Shown in pieces: positions 28,048 through 36,850 of a DNA stretch of 64,000 nucleotides (positions are counted from its first letter, which is position 1; every line of letters starts with the position of its first letter). A program made the position numbers and the translations under genes. The stretch lies in the NCBI GenBank assembly GCA_016716385.1, contig JADJWL010000004.1, positions 372,001 through 436,000 on the forward strand. Reading direction: 5' to 3'. The notes beneath the pieces are model-generated. The model was not told where the DNA came from. It was given only the letters and a program-made list of their open reading frames with translations, and made no database searches. The stretch is from Bryobacterales bacterium. GTDB taxonomy: Bacteria > Acidobacteriota > Terriglobia > Bryobacterales > Bryobacteraceae.

Positions 28048-28720
28048 AGCCGTGTGCCTGCTGAGCGGCGGGCTCGATTCCACAACCTGCCTTGCCCTGG
28101 CGCGCCGCGACGGGTTTGCCTGCTATGCGCTCTCCTTCGATTACGGCCAGCGCCACCGTATCGAACTCGAAGCCGCTGCCAGTGTGGCCAAAGCTCTTGG
28201 CGCGGCCGGTCACCAGGTTGTTCACATCGACCTGCGTACCTTCGGCCAGTCGGCGCTGACCAGCGACATCCCGGTCCCGAAAGGACGCCCGGACGCGGAA
28301 ATGGCGGCGGAGATCCCGGTGACCTACGTCCCGGCGCGCAACACGATCTTCCTCTCGTTCGCCCTGGCCTGGGCTGAAGTGCTGGGCGCCGCCGATATCT
28401 TCACCGGCGTCAATGCCCTCGACTACTCCGGCTACCCCGATTGCCGTCCCGAATATATTGAGGCGTTCGAACGCATGGCGAACCTGGCCACCAAGGCGGG
28501 CGTCACCGGCCAGACCAGGCTCCGCATCCGCACGCCCCTGATCGAGCTCACGAAGGCGGACATCGTCAGGCTCGCCGTGGAATTGCGACTGGACCTGTCG
28601 CTGACCCACAGTTGCTACGATCCGGATCCCGCCGGCCGCCCGTGCGGCCAGTGCGACTCCTGCCTGCTCCGCAAGAAGGGCTTCGCCGAAGCCGGCGTGG
28701 CCGATCCGCTCGCGCGCTGA
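28031..28720 (+). CDS. queC: 7-cyano-7-deazaguanine synthase (preQ0 synthase)
   Basis: A 229-residue enzyme that converts 7-carboxy-7-deazaguanine to preQ0 using ATP and ammonia, in queuosine tRNA biosynthesis. The PP-loop is LSGGLDSTT (residues 11-19), and [11 protein letters not shown] and [17 protein letters not shown] are QueC signatures. The zinc site is complete in [19 protein letters not shown] (CX8CX2CX2C). The ATG at 28031 lies inside the end of the transporter gene. No other queuosine gene is in the window. Confidence 0.95.
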
Positions 28721-28721
28721 G

Positions 28722-30395
28722 TCAGAAGGCGTGGTATTCCACGACGAGCAGCGTGATGTCGTCCGCCTGCGGAGCGTCATGGATGAACTCCCGGACGCTC
28801 GTCAGGATCGCGTCGTGCAGAGCGGAGCACGAAGCCGCGGCATGCCTGAGACAGACCTCGCGCAAGCGGTCGCCGCCGTAGAAGCCCGCGCCCGGAGCCT
28901 GGGCCTCGGTGACGCCGTCCGAGAAGATCACCAGTTTATCGCCCCGCCCAAGTTGGACCTCCTCGGCCGGGAACTCGACGCCGGGGATGAGGCCGACGGG
29001 AACCCCGGTCGGCTCGAGCTGCCGTAAGCCGCCGCCCGGCTGAACCAGCAGCGGGGCGCAGTGCCCGGCGTTCACGTAGGCCAGGCGCCCACCTTCGGAG
29101 ATGGAGCCACAGAACACCGTGGCGTACTTGTCACCCTCGGAGCGCTCCACCAGGAAGCGGTTCACGATCTCCATGGTGCGGCTCATTCCGTGAATCGCCG
29201 CGGCCGAGAACGCACCCTGCAGATAGCTCGCCATCAGGGCGGAACTCACGCCTTTTCCCGAGACATCGGCGACCGCCACCATCCACTCGGCGCCACCGGC
29301 TTCGTAGACGTCGAAGTAGTCGCCGCCCACCTCTGCCGAGGGAAGGCTGCTGCCCTTGGCGCGGAACCATCCCGCGGCGGGCAGCGCCCGGGGCAAAAGG
29401 CTCTGCTGGATCCGCCGCGCGACGCCCAACTCCTCTTCCATCTTCTGCTTCAGACGCTCTTCTTCGAGGAGCCGGGCATTCTCCAAAACCGTTGACGCTT
29501 CGAGCGCCAAAGTCTGAAGCAGTTCGCGGTTCCCGGACGAGAGGTCGGCGTGACCCACGCGCGAATCCATGTACAGCACGCCCACGGTGTCATTGATCGT
29601 GGAGAGAATACTGGTTTCCTGGGCATCGCTGACACGGATCCGCACGAGCGGAACGCACACCACGGAGCGCAGATCGAGGTCGGCGACGCTATGTTCGGGG
29701 CGGACGCCCTCCTGCGCCTGGGCGTCGAAGTTCATCGACAGCAATTCGCGCCGTTGTTGCAGCGCTCGCTGGATGAGACGCCGCGGCACCTTCAGATCCG
29801 TCTCGGCGAGGGGCATACCGCGCGAGTCACGGGCCACGCGCATTTCGAGATCGTCGGCCCGCCGGAGCAGGAGGAACCCCCGTTCGGCCCCGGTGACCGC
29901 GAGCGCGGCGTCCACGACGGAAGCCAGCACGTCTTGCGTCGACAGTGAGGTCTGTAGCGCCCGCGCCACCTCCATCACGGCGCGCAATTTCGCAAGGTTG
30001 CTCGCGGCGCCTTGGCCTGTTTGAGGAAACTGATCGAGCAGACGGTTGATCTCCCCGCCGTCCAGGGTGAAGATGAGCCGGTAGGAATCCGGCGAGCCGA
30101 ACTCGATGCAGTCGGAGTGCTTCAACTGCCGCCGTTCGACACGTTCCCCGTTGACGAAGGTGCCGTGACGGCTGTTCAGGTCCTCGATGAAATAGCCGCC
30201 GCCTTCGACGACGATCCGTGCGTGATTGCGGGAAGCCCGGCTGTCCCGCATGACGAGGTGGCTGTCGGCGTGGCGGCCGATGCGGAAGGGCAGCACCCGC
30301 ACCGGAACCGACAACCGGTTCCCGCTCGGGTCGACGACCACCAGAACCGCCGTCTTGCCGGGGCTGGCCGGAACGTCGGGCGCGGATCCTGTCAT
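28722..30395 (-). CDS. FHA-GAF-PP2C (SpoIIE/RsbU-type) phosphatase
   Basis: A 557-residue cytoplasmic signalling protein. The FHA domain (about 15-110) has RIGRHADSHLV, SRNHARI and LNSRHGTFVNG, the phosphothreonine-binding loops. A GAF domain spans about 135-310, followed by a coiled linker (EEERLKQKMEEELGVARRIQ) and a PP2C domain with VGGDYFDV, VADVSGKG, YVNAGHCAP and FSDGVTEA. It probably couples Ser/Thr-kinase signalling to a partner-switch. The ATG at 30395 is chosen because sequence upstream reads as the C-terminus of the Fur-type gene, which ends eight bases away. The two may be co-transcribed. Confidence 0.9.
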   Translation of the reverse strand: MTGSAPDVPASPGKTAVLVVVDPSGNRLSVPVRVLPFRIGRHADSHLVMRDSRASRNHARIVVEGGGYFIEDLNSRHGTFVNGERVERRQLKHSDCIEFGSPDSYRLIFTLDGGEINRLLDQFPQTGQGAASNLAKLRAVMEVARALQTSLSTQDVLASVVDAALAVTGAERGFLLLRRADDLEMRVARDSRGMPLAETDLKVPRRLIQRALQQRRELLSMNFDAQAQEGVRPEHSVADLDLRSVVCVPLVRIRVSDAQETSILSTINDTVGVLYMDSRVGHADLSSGNRELLQTLALEASTVLENARLLEEERLKQKMEEELGVARRIQQSLLPRALPAAGWFRAKGSSLPSAEVGGDYFDVYEAGGAEWMVAVADVSGKGVSSALMASYLQGAFSAAAIHGMSRTMEIVNRFLVERSEGDKYATVFCGSISEGGRLAYVNAGHCAPLLVQPGGGLRQLEPTGVPVGLIPGVEFPAEEVQLGRGDKLVIFSDGVTEAQAPGAGFYGGDRLREVCLRHAAASCSALHDAILTSVREFIHDAPQADDITLLVVEYHAF

Positions 30396-30403
30396 CGTTC
30401 TTT

Positions 30404-30916
30404 CTACTGGGCCCTGGAGCGGGAGCGACGCACGGGCGTCTCTGACGCGGCCTCGGCCACGCGCGCTTGTTCGACCTCGCGCTCCCGGACGATCTGGCAA
30501 TTGGCGCAGTAGCCGCCGACCTCGGTCCTTGCCAGCAGGATGTGAAATCCGAAGTGCGTTTCAATTTGCCGCCGCAGCCGCTGCAGCGGCTCGCCGAAGA
30601 ACTCTTCTACCTTGCCGCAGCGCAGGCAGATCACGTGCGCATGCTCCTGCTTCATGCGCGTTTCGTAGAAATGCTGGTCCCCGCCGTAGTGCATCAGGTC
30701 CAGCTCATCCACCAGCCCGCCCTGCTTCAACATCTTCAGCGTGCGGTACACGGTGACGCGGTTTAGCTTCGGATCCTGCTCCTTGGCCATCTGATAAAGC
30801 ATTTCCGCGTCGAGATGTTGTCCCGACTTGTCGATCAGTTCGAGCAGGATCTGGCGCTGACGGGTGAGCCGGACGCCGCGCTGCCTCAAGGATCCCTGAA
30901 TCGTTTGGGCGGGCAT
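30404..30916 (-). CDS. Fur-family transcriptional regulator
   Basis: A 170-residue regulator. The winged helix covers the first 85 residues (LTRQRQILLELI, HLDAEMLYQMA, NRVTVYRTLKML), then the metal/dimerisation domain with EHAHVICLRCGKVEEF and a second zinc pair in YCANCQ. Which Fur subgroup (Fur, Zur, PerR) is unclear. A minus-strand extended -10 (TGCTAAGAT) ends only eight bases before the ATG. It is divergent from the biotin carboxylase gene, 58 bases apart. Confidence 0.9.
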   Translation of the reverse strand: MPAQTIQGSLRQRGVRLTRQRQILLELIDKSGQHLDAEMLYQMAKEQDPKLNRVTVYRTLKMLKQGGLVDELDLMHYGGDQHFYETRMKQEHAHVICLRCGKVEEFFGEPLQRLRRQIETHFGFHILLARTEVGGYCANCQIVREREVEQARVAEAASETPVRRSRSRAQ

Positions 30917-30974
30917 ACGGTTATCTTAGCAATCGTCAGGCTTGGCACGCCTCCTTGCTACAATTGCACTTCGC

Positions 30975-32471
30975 ATGTTCAGCAAGGTGTTGGTGGCCAA
31001 CCGCGGCGAGATCGCGGTGCGGATCCTGCGGGCTTTACGCGAAATGGACATCCGGTCCGTGGCGGTCCATTCCGACGCCGATCGCGCGGCTCTGCATGTC
31101 CGGATGGCCGACGAGGCGGTTCGCATTGGGCCCGCGCCAGCCAGCGAGAGCTATCTGCGCGGCGAGGCGATCGTCGAAGCGGCGCGCCGCCAGGGAGCGG
31201 AGGCCGTTCACCCCGGCTACGGATTCCTCAGCGAGAACGCTGCGTTCGCACAACTCTGCGCGGATGCCGGCCTCGTGTTTATTGGCCCACCCGCTGAGGC
31301 GATCCGGCGCATGGGATCGAAGACGGAAGCGCGCCGGCTGGTGCGGGATGCGGGCGTTCCCGTCGTACCCGGGACCGAGCAGGCCGTCGCGACGTTCGCG
31401 GAGGCGGCGCCTGTAGCGGAGTCCTGCGGCTATCCGGTGATGCTCAAGGCGTCCGCCGGCGGAGGTGGCAAAGGCATGCGGCGCGTCGATGGGCCGCTGG
31501 AGCTGGAGGCCGCGCTGCGCGATGCATCGAGCGAGGCCGAGAGGGCCTTCGGCGACGGCGGCGTCTATATCGAAAAGCTTATCGAGCGGCCGCGACACAT
31601 TGAAATCCAGATCCTGGCCGACCATCACGGCGCGTGTGTGCACCTTGGCGAGCGCGAATGCTCGATCCAGCGCCGGCACCAGAAGGTGATCGAGGAATGC
31701 CCTTCCCCCTTCGTTACCGCCCATCCTGAACTGCGCCACGCAATGGGAGAAGCCGCCGTCCGCGCCGCCCGCGTCTCCGGCTATGCCAACGCCGGCACGG
31801 TCGAGTTCCTCGTGGACCAGGACGGGCGGTTCTATTTCCTGGAAATGAACACCCGGCTCCAGGTGGAGCATCCGGTAACCGAACTGGTGACCGGCTTTGA
31901 CCTCGTCAAGCTCCAGTTGAAGATCGCCGCGGGTGGCCGGCTGCCATTCTCGCAGCCTGACATCGGGTGGCGCGGCGCCGCGGTGGAATGCCGGATCTAT
32001 GCCGAGGATCCCGACAACCAGTTCTTCCCGTCGCCCGGCCGCATCACCTACCTGACGCGCCCGACCGGACCGGGCGTCCGGCTCGATTCCGGCGTGTACG
32101 AGGGCTACACTGTGCCCGTCGAGTACGATCCGCTGCTGGCCAAGATGGCCGTGTGGGCCGAAACGCGCGACGAGGCGATCGCCCGCATGGTGCGCGCTCT
32201 CGATGAATACTCGATCGACGGCATCAAGACCAACATCGGATTCTTCCGCCAGATTCTGCTGGATCCGGAGTTTCGCGCGGGACGGTTGCACACCGGGTTC
32301 ATCGAAGAGTTCTTCAGGCGCCGGGGGACCGAACCCCAGGCCGACCCCGATGTCGAGGCCGTCGCTGCGCTGGTGGCGGCGCTGCACCTGAAGAACATCG
32401 CCGCCGCCCCTCCCGGGCGGACGAACGGCGTCCGCTGGACCTCTGCCGGAAGGGAGCGTCTGCTGCGATGA
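30975..32471 (+). CDS. biotin carboxylase subunit of an acyl-CoA carboxylase
   Basis: A 498-residue ATP-grasp biotin carboxylase that loads CO2 onto a biotin carrier. It shows KVLVANRGEIAVRILRA at the start, HPGYGFLSEN, the glycine-rich loop KASAGGGGKGMR, FLEMNTRLQVEHPVTE with catalytic residues, and the C-terminal SIDGIKTNI segment. The ATG at 30975 is chosen because family similarity starts exactly there. A TACAAT box lies ten bases upstream. The biotin-carrier gene overlaps its stop (ATGA). No carboxyltransferase gene is in the window, so acetyl-CoA, propionyl-CoA and methylcrotonyl-CoA roles remain open. Confidence 0.92.
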   Translation: MFSKVLVANRGEIAVRILRALREMDIRSVAVHSDADRAALHVRMADEAVRIGPAPASESYLRGEAIVEAARRQGAEAVHPGYGFLSENAAFAQLCADAGLVFIGPPAEAIRRMGSKTEARRLVRDAGVPVVPGTEQAVATFAEAAPVAESCGYPVMLKASAGGGGKGMRRVDGPLELEAALRDASSEAERAFGDGGVYIEKLIERPRHIEIQILADHHGACVHLGERECSIQRRHQKVIEECPSPFVTAHPELRHAMGEAAVRAARVSGYANAGTVEFLVDQDGRFYFLEMNTRLQVEHPVTELVTGFDLVKLQLKIAAGGRLPFSQPDIGWRGAAVECRIYAEDPDNQFFPSPGRITYLTRPTGPGVRLDSGVYEGYTVPVEYDPLLAKMAVWAETRDEAIARMVRALDEYSIDGIKTNIGFFRQILLDPEFRAGRLHTGFIEEFFRRRGTEPQADPDVEAVAALVAALHLKNIAAAPPGRTNGVRWTSAGRERLLR

Positions 32472-32974
32472 AGACCTGCGTGCGCATCGGAGACCGGGAA
32501 CTGACGATCGAGTGGACCCGCGGCGAGGATTCGGACGGAACCTACCGGCTTCAATTGGAATCTCACCCTGAGAGGGCTGTTTCGATCGAGCGCGTGGAAC
32601 CCGTTACCTACTCCGTGCTGCTCGACGGCCGGAGCATCGAAGCCCGCGTTGAACCGGCAGTAGATGGCTTGATCGTCACCGCCGGGGGCCGGAGATTTCA
32701 CGTCGAAGTGATCGATCCGCGCCGCTGGAATGGCCGGTCCCGGAGCGCCTCGGGCGGTGCACGGCAGAATGTGACCGCACCCATGCCGGGCAAAGTGGTG
32801 CGCCTGCTGGCGGCCGAAGGCGACGCTGTCGAGGAAGGGCAGGGACTGGTGGTGGTCGAGGCCATGAAGATGCAGAACGAGTTGAAAGCACCCCGCGCCG
32901 GGCGCCTTGTCCGGCTGGCCGCGCAGGCGGGCGCCGCTGTGCGCGCGGGCGAAGTTCTCGCGACCGTCGAGTAG
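32468..32974 (+). CDS. biotin carboxyl carrier protein
   Basis: A 168-residue carrier. The C-terminal biotinyl domain (about 100-168) has APMPGKVVRLLAAEGD and the biotinylation motif EAMKM, followed by KAPRAGRLVR. The N-terminal 95 residues form a beta-rich linker resembling the BT-domain of propionyl- or methylcrotonyl-CoA carboxylases. It is translationally coupled to the biotin carboxylase. Confidence 0.92.
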   Translation: MKTCVRIGDRELTIEWTRGEDSDGTYRLQLESHPERAVSIERVEPVTYSVLLDGRSIEARVEPAVDGLIVTAGGRRFHVEVIDPRRWNGRSRSASGGARQNVTAPMPGKVVRLLAAEGDAVEEGQGLVVVEAMKMQNELKAPRAGRLVRLAAQAGAAVRAGEVLATVE

Positions 32975-32977
32975 CAC

Positions 32978-33748
32978 ATGGCAGACTTTGCGTGTCCCCG
33001 CTGCGGCGATACCGGCTGGCGCCAGATAGAACGGGACGGCGTGACCGGCGTCGAGCGCTGCGATTGCACACGCGCGCGGCATGCCGAACGGCTCGAGGCC
33101 AATGCGGGCATCCCTGCGAACTATCGCATTGCGTCGTTTGACAACTTCAAGCTTCCGGACGATAACCCGACCACTCATCGCGCGCTGGCCGGGGTCCTGC
33201 TGACCGTGAAGGGTTTCGTGCGCAACTTCCCGTCGAGCCCGCAACCGGGTCTGATGCTGATCGGCGAACCCGGTACTGGCAAGACCCACCTGGCGGTCGC
33301 GGCGTTGCGCATGTTGCTGCAGCGCGGCTTCGAAGGCATCTTCTTCGACTATCAGAACCTGCTCGAGAAGATCCGCTCCGGCTACGATCCTAACTCGCAG
33401 TCGAGTGACCGCGAGGCGTACCGCACGGCCCTCGACACGCCGCTTCTGTTGCTCGACGATCTCGGGGCGCACCGCGTCACCGATTGGGTCGAAGACACCG
33501 TCACCGCCATCATCACCTACCGCTGCAACCATGAGAAGCCGGTGATCGTCACGACGAACCTGCCGGATCCCGAGGTGAGCGAGTCCGTGCTCGAACGCGA
33601 CACGGGACTCTCACAGCGCGTGTACGCCCGCACAACCCTGGCTGAGCGGATCGGGGCGCGGGCGCGCTCGCGGCTGTTCGAGATGTGCAAGGTGGTGCGC
33701 ATGCCCGCGGTGGAGGACTACAGGATCCGCCGGCTTGGGCGGCCATGA
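32978..33748 (+). CDS. DnaC/IstB-like AAA+ ATPase with N-terminal zinc ribbon
   Basis: A 256-residue protein. A putative zinc site (C6-C9 and C28-C30) precedes an AAA+ core with Walker A GEPGTGKTH (about 96-104), Walker B LLLLDDLG and a sensor-1-like VIVTTNLP. This is the layout of DnaC/DnaI-type helicase loaders, though IstB proteins share it. It begins three bases after the biotin-carrier stop and its own stop overlaps the next start. No transposase is nearby, which argues for a housekeeping role. Confidence 0.85.
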   Translation: MADFACPRCGDTGWRQIERDGVTGVERCDCTRARHAERLEANAGIPANYRIASFDNFKLPDDNPTTHRALAGVLLTVKGFVRNFPSSPQPGLMLIGEPGTGKTHLAVAALRMLLQRGFEGIFFDYQNLLEKIRSGYDPNSQSSDREAYRTALDTPLLLLDDLGAHRVTDWVEDTVTAIITYRCNHEKPVIVTTNLPDPEVSESVLERDTGLSQRVYARTTLAERIGARARSRLFEMCKVVRMPAVEDYRIRRLGRP

Positions 33749-35865
33749 TGCGCCGGTTCGCCCTCCTCCTGCTGCTGGCGGCGCTCGCGCCGGCGCGTCC
33801 GCCGGAGGCGCCGGTATTCGTCCAGGTCGTCGAGTTCCCCTATCGGCAGTTCCCACGGCATCTGTGGGAGCGCGAGCTGACGTGGCTGCGGAACATCGGT
33901 ATCGATACGGTGTCGTGCGAGATTTCCGGCAAGGCGCCGGCCAGTGACCCGCGTGCCGATCCCGACGGTCTGCTCCGCATTCTGCGGTCGCTCGGGATGC
34001 GGGCCTGGGTGCGTGGTTCTATGGCGGCGGCCTACGAAATGCATTTGGCGCGCCACGGCGGGCCCATTGTCTACACCGACGCGCAGCCGCCGCCCGCGCC
34101 GGTGACCCGCCTTTCCGCGGTCGATCCGGCCGCACTGGCGCGCAGCCGTGTCGCGCTGGCTCATGGAACCGGCACGCTGCTGTGGACCGACGTCGAGGAT
34201 CGGCTGGCTCCGGGACTCCGCCGCGGGGCCGTTTCGCTCGACGGCGAGGAGCGCGACGGTGCGGCGGTCCTCCGGCGGAACACGGAACTCCTGCGCGGCT
34301 GGGCCCGGACACTTCCGGAGATGCGCCAGCGGAGAAGCGTGCGCGTGACGCGAAGCAAGGCGTCAGCGGGAATCACGGCGCAGCAGATCCACACGGCGGC
34401 CCGCGCCGGAGCCGCCGCCCTGCTGGTCCGCAACGCGGATGGCGAGCCGCGCCGTGCGGCCCTGCGTGCGTTCGATCCCGCCACACGGCAGCGCCTCCAA
34501 CTGACCCTCGACGTGCCCCCGCGCGAATCGCTGTGGCTGCCGGTGAATGTGTCGCTGGCGCGCTCGGGCCTCTGCGATGACTGCGGCGTGTTCGCGCCGG
34601 AGGAGCGCATTGTGTACGCGACAGCCGAGTTGCGCCGCATCGAGTATGAAAATGGGGTGCTCGCGTTCGAGTTTACCGCCCCGTCGGCAGGCGAGTTGTT
34701 GCTGAAGCTGGCTCGCAAGCCGAGCGGCCCGCTGCTCGCGGCCGGCAGCCCAACCGAGTTCGACTGGGACGCCACGGCGCTCCAGGCGCGCCTGCCAATC
34801 CCGCAGGGCAAGGGTCCGGCGCATCGCGTCCGGGTCGGCCTGGCCATCGAACCGCCCGATCACTCCGCGTTCTTCTCCGGACTGCGGCGCCTCATCTCCG
34901 GAAAGTCGAACATCGTTTCTACCACATACTCGTCCGCCGACTTGGCGGCCCGTTCGCGGCTGCTGGCGCCGGCGCGATACGGCGTGAAACGTCTGCCCAA
35001 GTCCGATCTGGAAGTGGACTACGAGATCGCCGTCCCGGCTGACGCCATGCACGGCGAATTTGTCACGCTGGCGCTCGAGGCCGACGGAGTGCGCCTGGGG
35101 CGCGAGCGGATCCAGGTGCTGCAGCCTGCCTCGGTCTTCTTCCGCGAAGCCGTCGCGCTGCACCTCGGCCGCGACACGAAGCTCAGCCTCACGCCCGCCT
35201 ACGTCCCGATTGAAGCCGCCGGGGGACGCACTTTGACCCTCGTGGTTCGTAACAACGACCCGGCCATCCAGACGTTCCAGGTCGAGTTCGAGGGCGAGAG
35301 TCTTTCCTTCTCTCCTCAGAAGCTGGAACTGGCGGCCGGGGGCATGATGGAGCGGGAAGGCCGGGTGCGCGTGTTCGCCGGCGGCGCCGGTCTTCACACG
35401 GCGCGCATTCGCGTGAGCGGAGCCGCCAGCCTCGAACGCGAGGTGAAGTTCCTGCCGCTGCGCCGGGGAGCCGCCGCGTTCGCCCGCCTCGATGCCGACG
35501 GAGATGGCGTCGAAGATTGGATCCTTGAAAATCAGCGCGTCAGGGCGGTCTTCTCCGGGGCGGATGGCCGCTGGATGGAACTCGTCTGGAAGGACTCCGA
35601 TGCGAACCTGCTGCCCGACAGCGGACTCCTCCCAATAGACGGGCCGGTTGAAGCCTCTCTTGATGGGAGCGCTGCCGTGCTCACGTTCGCCGCGGGCCGC
35701 ACCGTGCGCCTCGACGGCGCCGATCCGGTGGTTCGCATCACGCAGTCCAAGCCTTTGGCTCTGGAAGGCCTGTCCGGGGGCGACTACGGCGCCGCGAGGC
35801 TGACGGTCGAGAGGCCGTCCCCCAACGCCGCCGAACTCCGCCTCGCAGCCATTCAGCAGCCTTGA
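33745..35865 (+). CDS. secreted protein with glycoside-hydrolase-like N-terminus
   Basis: A 706-residue exported protein without a clear family. The leader is MMRRFALLLLLAALAPARP. Residues 25-110 (FPRHLWERELTWLRNIGIDTVSC, then ILRSLGMRAWVRG) resemble the first strands of a GH35/GH42-type TIM barrel. The barrel is not continued in an obvious way, and no catalytic acid pair can be assigned. The C-terminal half is rich in beta strands and ends with a DADGDGVEDW calcium-like loop near 590. Its ATG overlaps the DnaC-like gene's stop (ATGA), an odd pairing. Confidence 0.65.
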   Translation: MMRRFALLLLLAALAPARPPEAPVFVQVVEFPYRQFPRHLWERELTWLRNIGIDTVSCEISGKAPASDPRADPDGLLRILRSLGMRAWVRGSMAAAYEMHLARHGGPIVYTDAQPPPAPVTRLSAVDPAALARSRVALAHGTGTLLWTDVEDRLAPGLRRGAVSLDGEERDGAAVLRRNTELLRGWARTLPEMRQRRSVRVTRSKASAGITAQQIHTAARAGAAALLVRNADGEPRRAALRAFDPATRQRLQLTLDVPPRESLWLPVNVSLARSGLCDDCGVFAPEERIVYATAELRRIEYENGVLAFEFTAPSAGELLLKLARKPSGPLLAAGSPTEFDWDATALQARLPIPQGKGPAHRVRVGLAIEPPDHSAFFSGLRRLISGKSNIVSTTYSSADLAARSRLLAPARYGVKRLPKSDLEVDYEIAVPADAMHGEFVTLALEADGVRLGRERIQVLQPASVFFREAVALHLGRDTKLSLTPAYVPIEAAGGRTLTLVVRNNDPAIQTFQVEFEGESLSFSPQKLELAAGGMMEREGRVRVFAGGAGLHTARIRVSGAASLEREVKFLPLRRGAAAFARLDADGDGVEDWILENQRVRAVFSGADGRWMELVWKDSDANLLPDSGLLPIDGPVEASLDGSAAVLTFAAGRTVRLDGADPVVRITQSKPLALEGLSGGDYGAARLTVERPSPNAAELRLAAIQQP

Positions 35866-35896
35866 CTGTAGGCGAAGAAAAAGCGAACATTGGGAA

Positions 35897-36850
35897 GTGC
35901 TGACAGGCATCGCCCGCTTCGCCGCCCAGGCCCCCCGGCTTGCAGCCAAACGCCAGGTGGAGTACTTCGCGCTGCCTGCCCGCAGCGTACTCAACCGGGT
36001 CCGCGCGGGGCTGCCGTTCGATTGGGCCATCAACCCGTACCGCGGCTGCGAGTTCGGTTGCAAGTACTGCTACGCCCGCTACACGCACGAGTTCCTGGAA
36101 CTGGATCCGGTCCGTGGGTTCGAGGATCGCATCTTCGCCAAGCGCGGAGCGGCGGAGGTCCTGCGCCGCGAACTGAGGCGCTTGCCGCCGGGTGAGACCA
36201 TCGCCATCGGGACCGCGACCGACCCGTACCAGCCCGCCGAGCGCCGCTACGGAGCCACGCGCGCACTGCTCGAGGTCTTTTCGTCCGTGCGAGGCTACCG
36301 TCTGGCGATCACCACGAAAAGTGACCTGATCGTTCGCGACGCCGCTCTCCTGCGCGAGGTAGCGCGTGCCAACATCCTGCACGTGCGGATGACTGTGACA
36401 ACGATGGACGACGCACTTGCCCGGGCCATGGAACCGCGCGCTCCGCGTCCGGACCTGCGCATCGCGGCCGTGCGGGAACTGGCACGGGCGGGGATTCGGG
36501 TCGGGGTGTACGCGAGTCCCGTGCTGCCCGTTCTCAACGATGCGGAAGCGTCGCTCGATGCCGTGGCGCGAGCCGCCGCGGATGCCGGCGCCGAAGCGTT
36601 CGGGGGACACGTGGTGTTTCTGATGCCAGCCGCTCTCCGGGTGTTCCGGCCCTTTCTGGCCGAACACCGTCCGGAACTCGTGCAGCGCTACGAAAAGCGC
36701 TTCCAGGCAAACGCCTACTTGCGGGGTACATACCCGGAAGCGATCCAGCGGCGTGTTCGCCGGATCCGGGCACGCTACGGCCTCACCGGGTCGCCAGTGG
36801 AGTACGCCCCGGACCTGTCTCCGCCGGAACAGCTTGTGCTGTTTCCCTAA
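35897..36850 (+). CDS. radical SAM protein, SPL/Rv2578c type
   Basis: A 317-residue radical SAM enzyme. The cluster motif is NPYRGCEFGCKYCYARYTHEF (CX3CX2C), with GTATDPYQPAERRY and ITTKSDLIVRD after it; these are hallmarks of the spore-photoproduct-lyase-like family. Such proteins are widespread outside spore formers and their function is mostly unknown. The GTG at 35897 is preceded by TGGGAA. The gene ends by overlapping the convergent SelA-like gene by four bases. Confidence 0.88.
   Translation: MLTGIARFAAQAPRLAAKRQVEYFALPARSVLNRVRAGLPFDWAINPYRGCEFGCKYCYARYTHEFLELDPVRGFEDRIFAKRGAAEVLRRELRRLPPGETIAIGTATDPYQPAERRYGATRALLEVFSSVRGYRLAITTKSDLIVRDAALLREVARANILHVRMTVTTMDDALARAMEPRAPRPDLRIAAVRELARAGIRVGVYASPVLPVLNDAEASLDAVARAAADAGAEAFGGHVVFLMPAALRVFRPFLAEHRPELVQRYEKRFQANAYLRGTYPEAIQRRVRRIRARYGLTGSPVEYAPDLSPPEQLVLFP

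Noticed and set aside
32978..33748. IstB component of an IS21-type insertion sequence
   Set aside because: No IstA transposase, inverted repeats or target duplication was seen, and the gene is packed in an operon-like run with overlapping ends.
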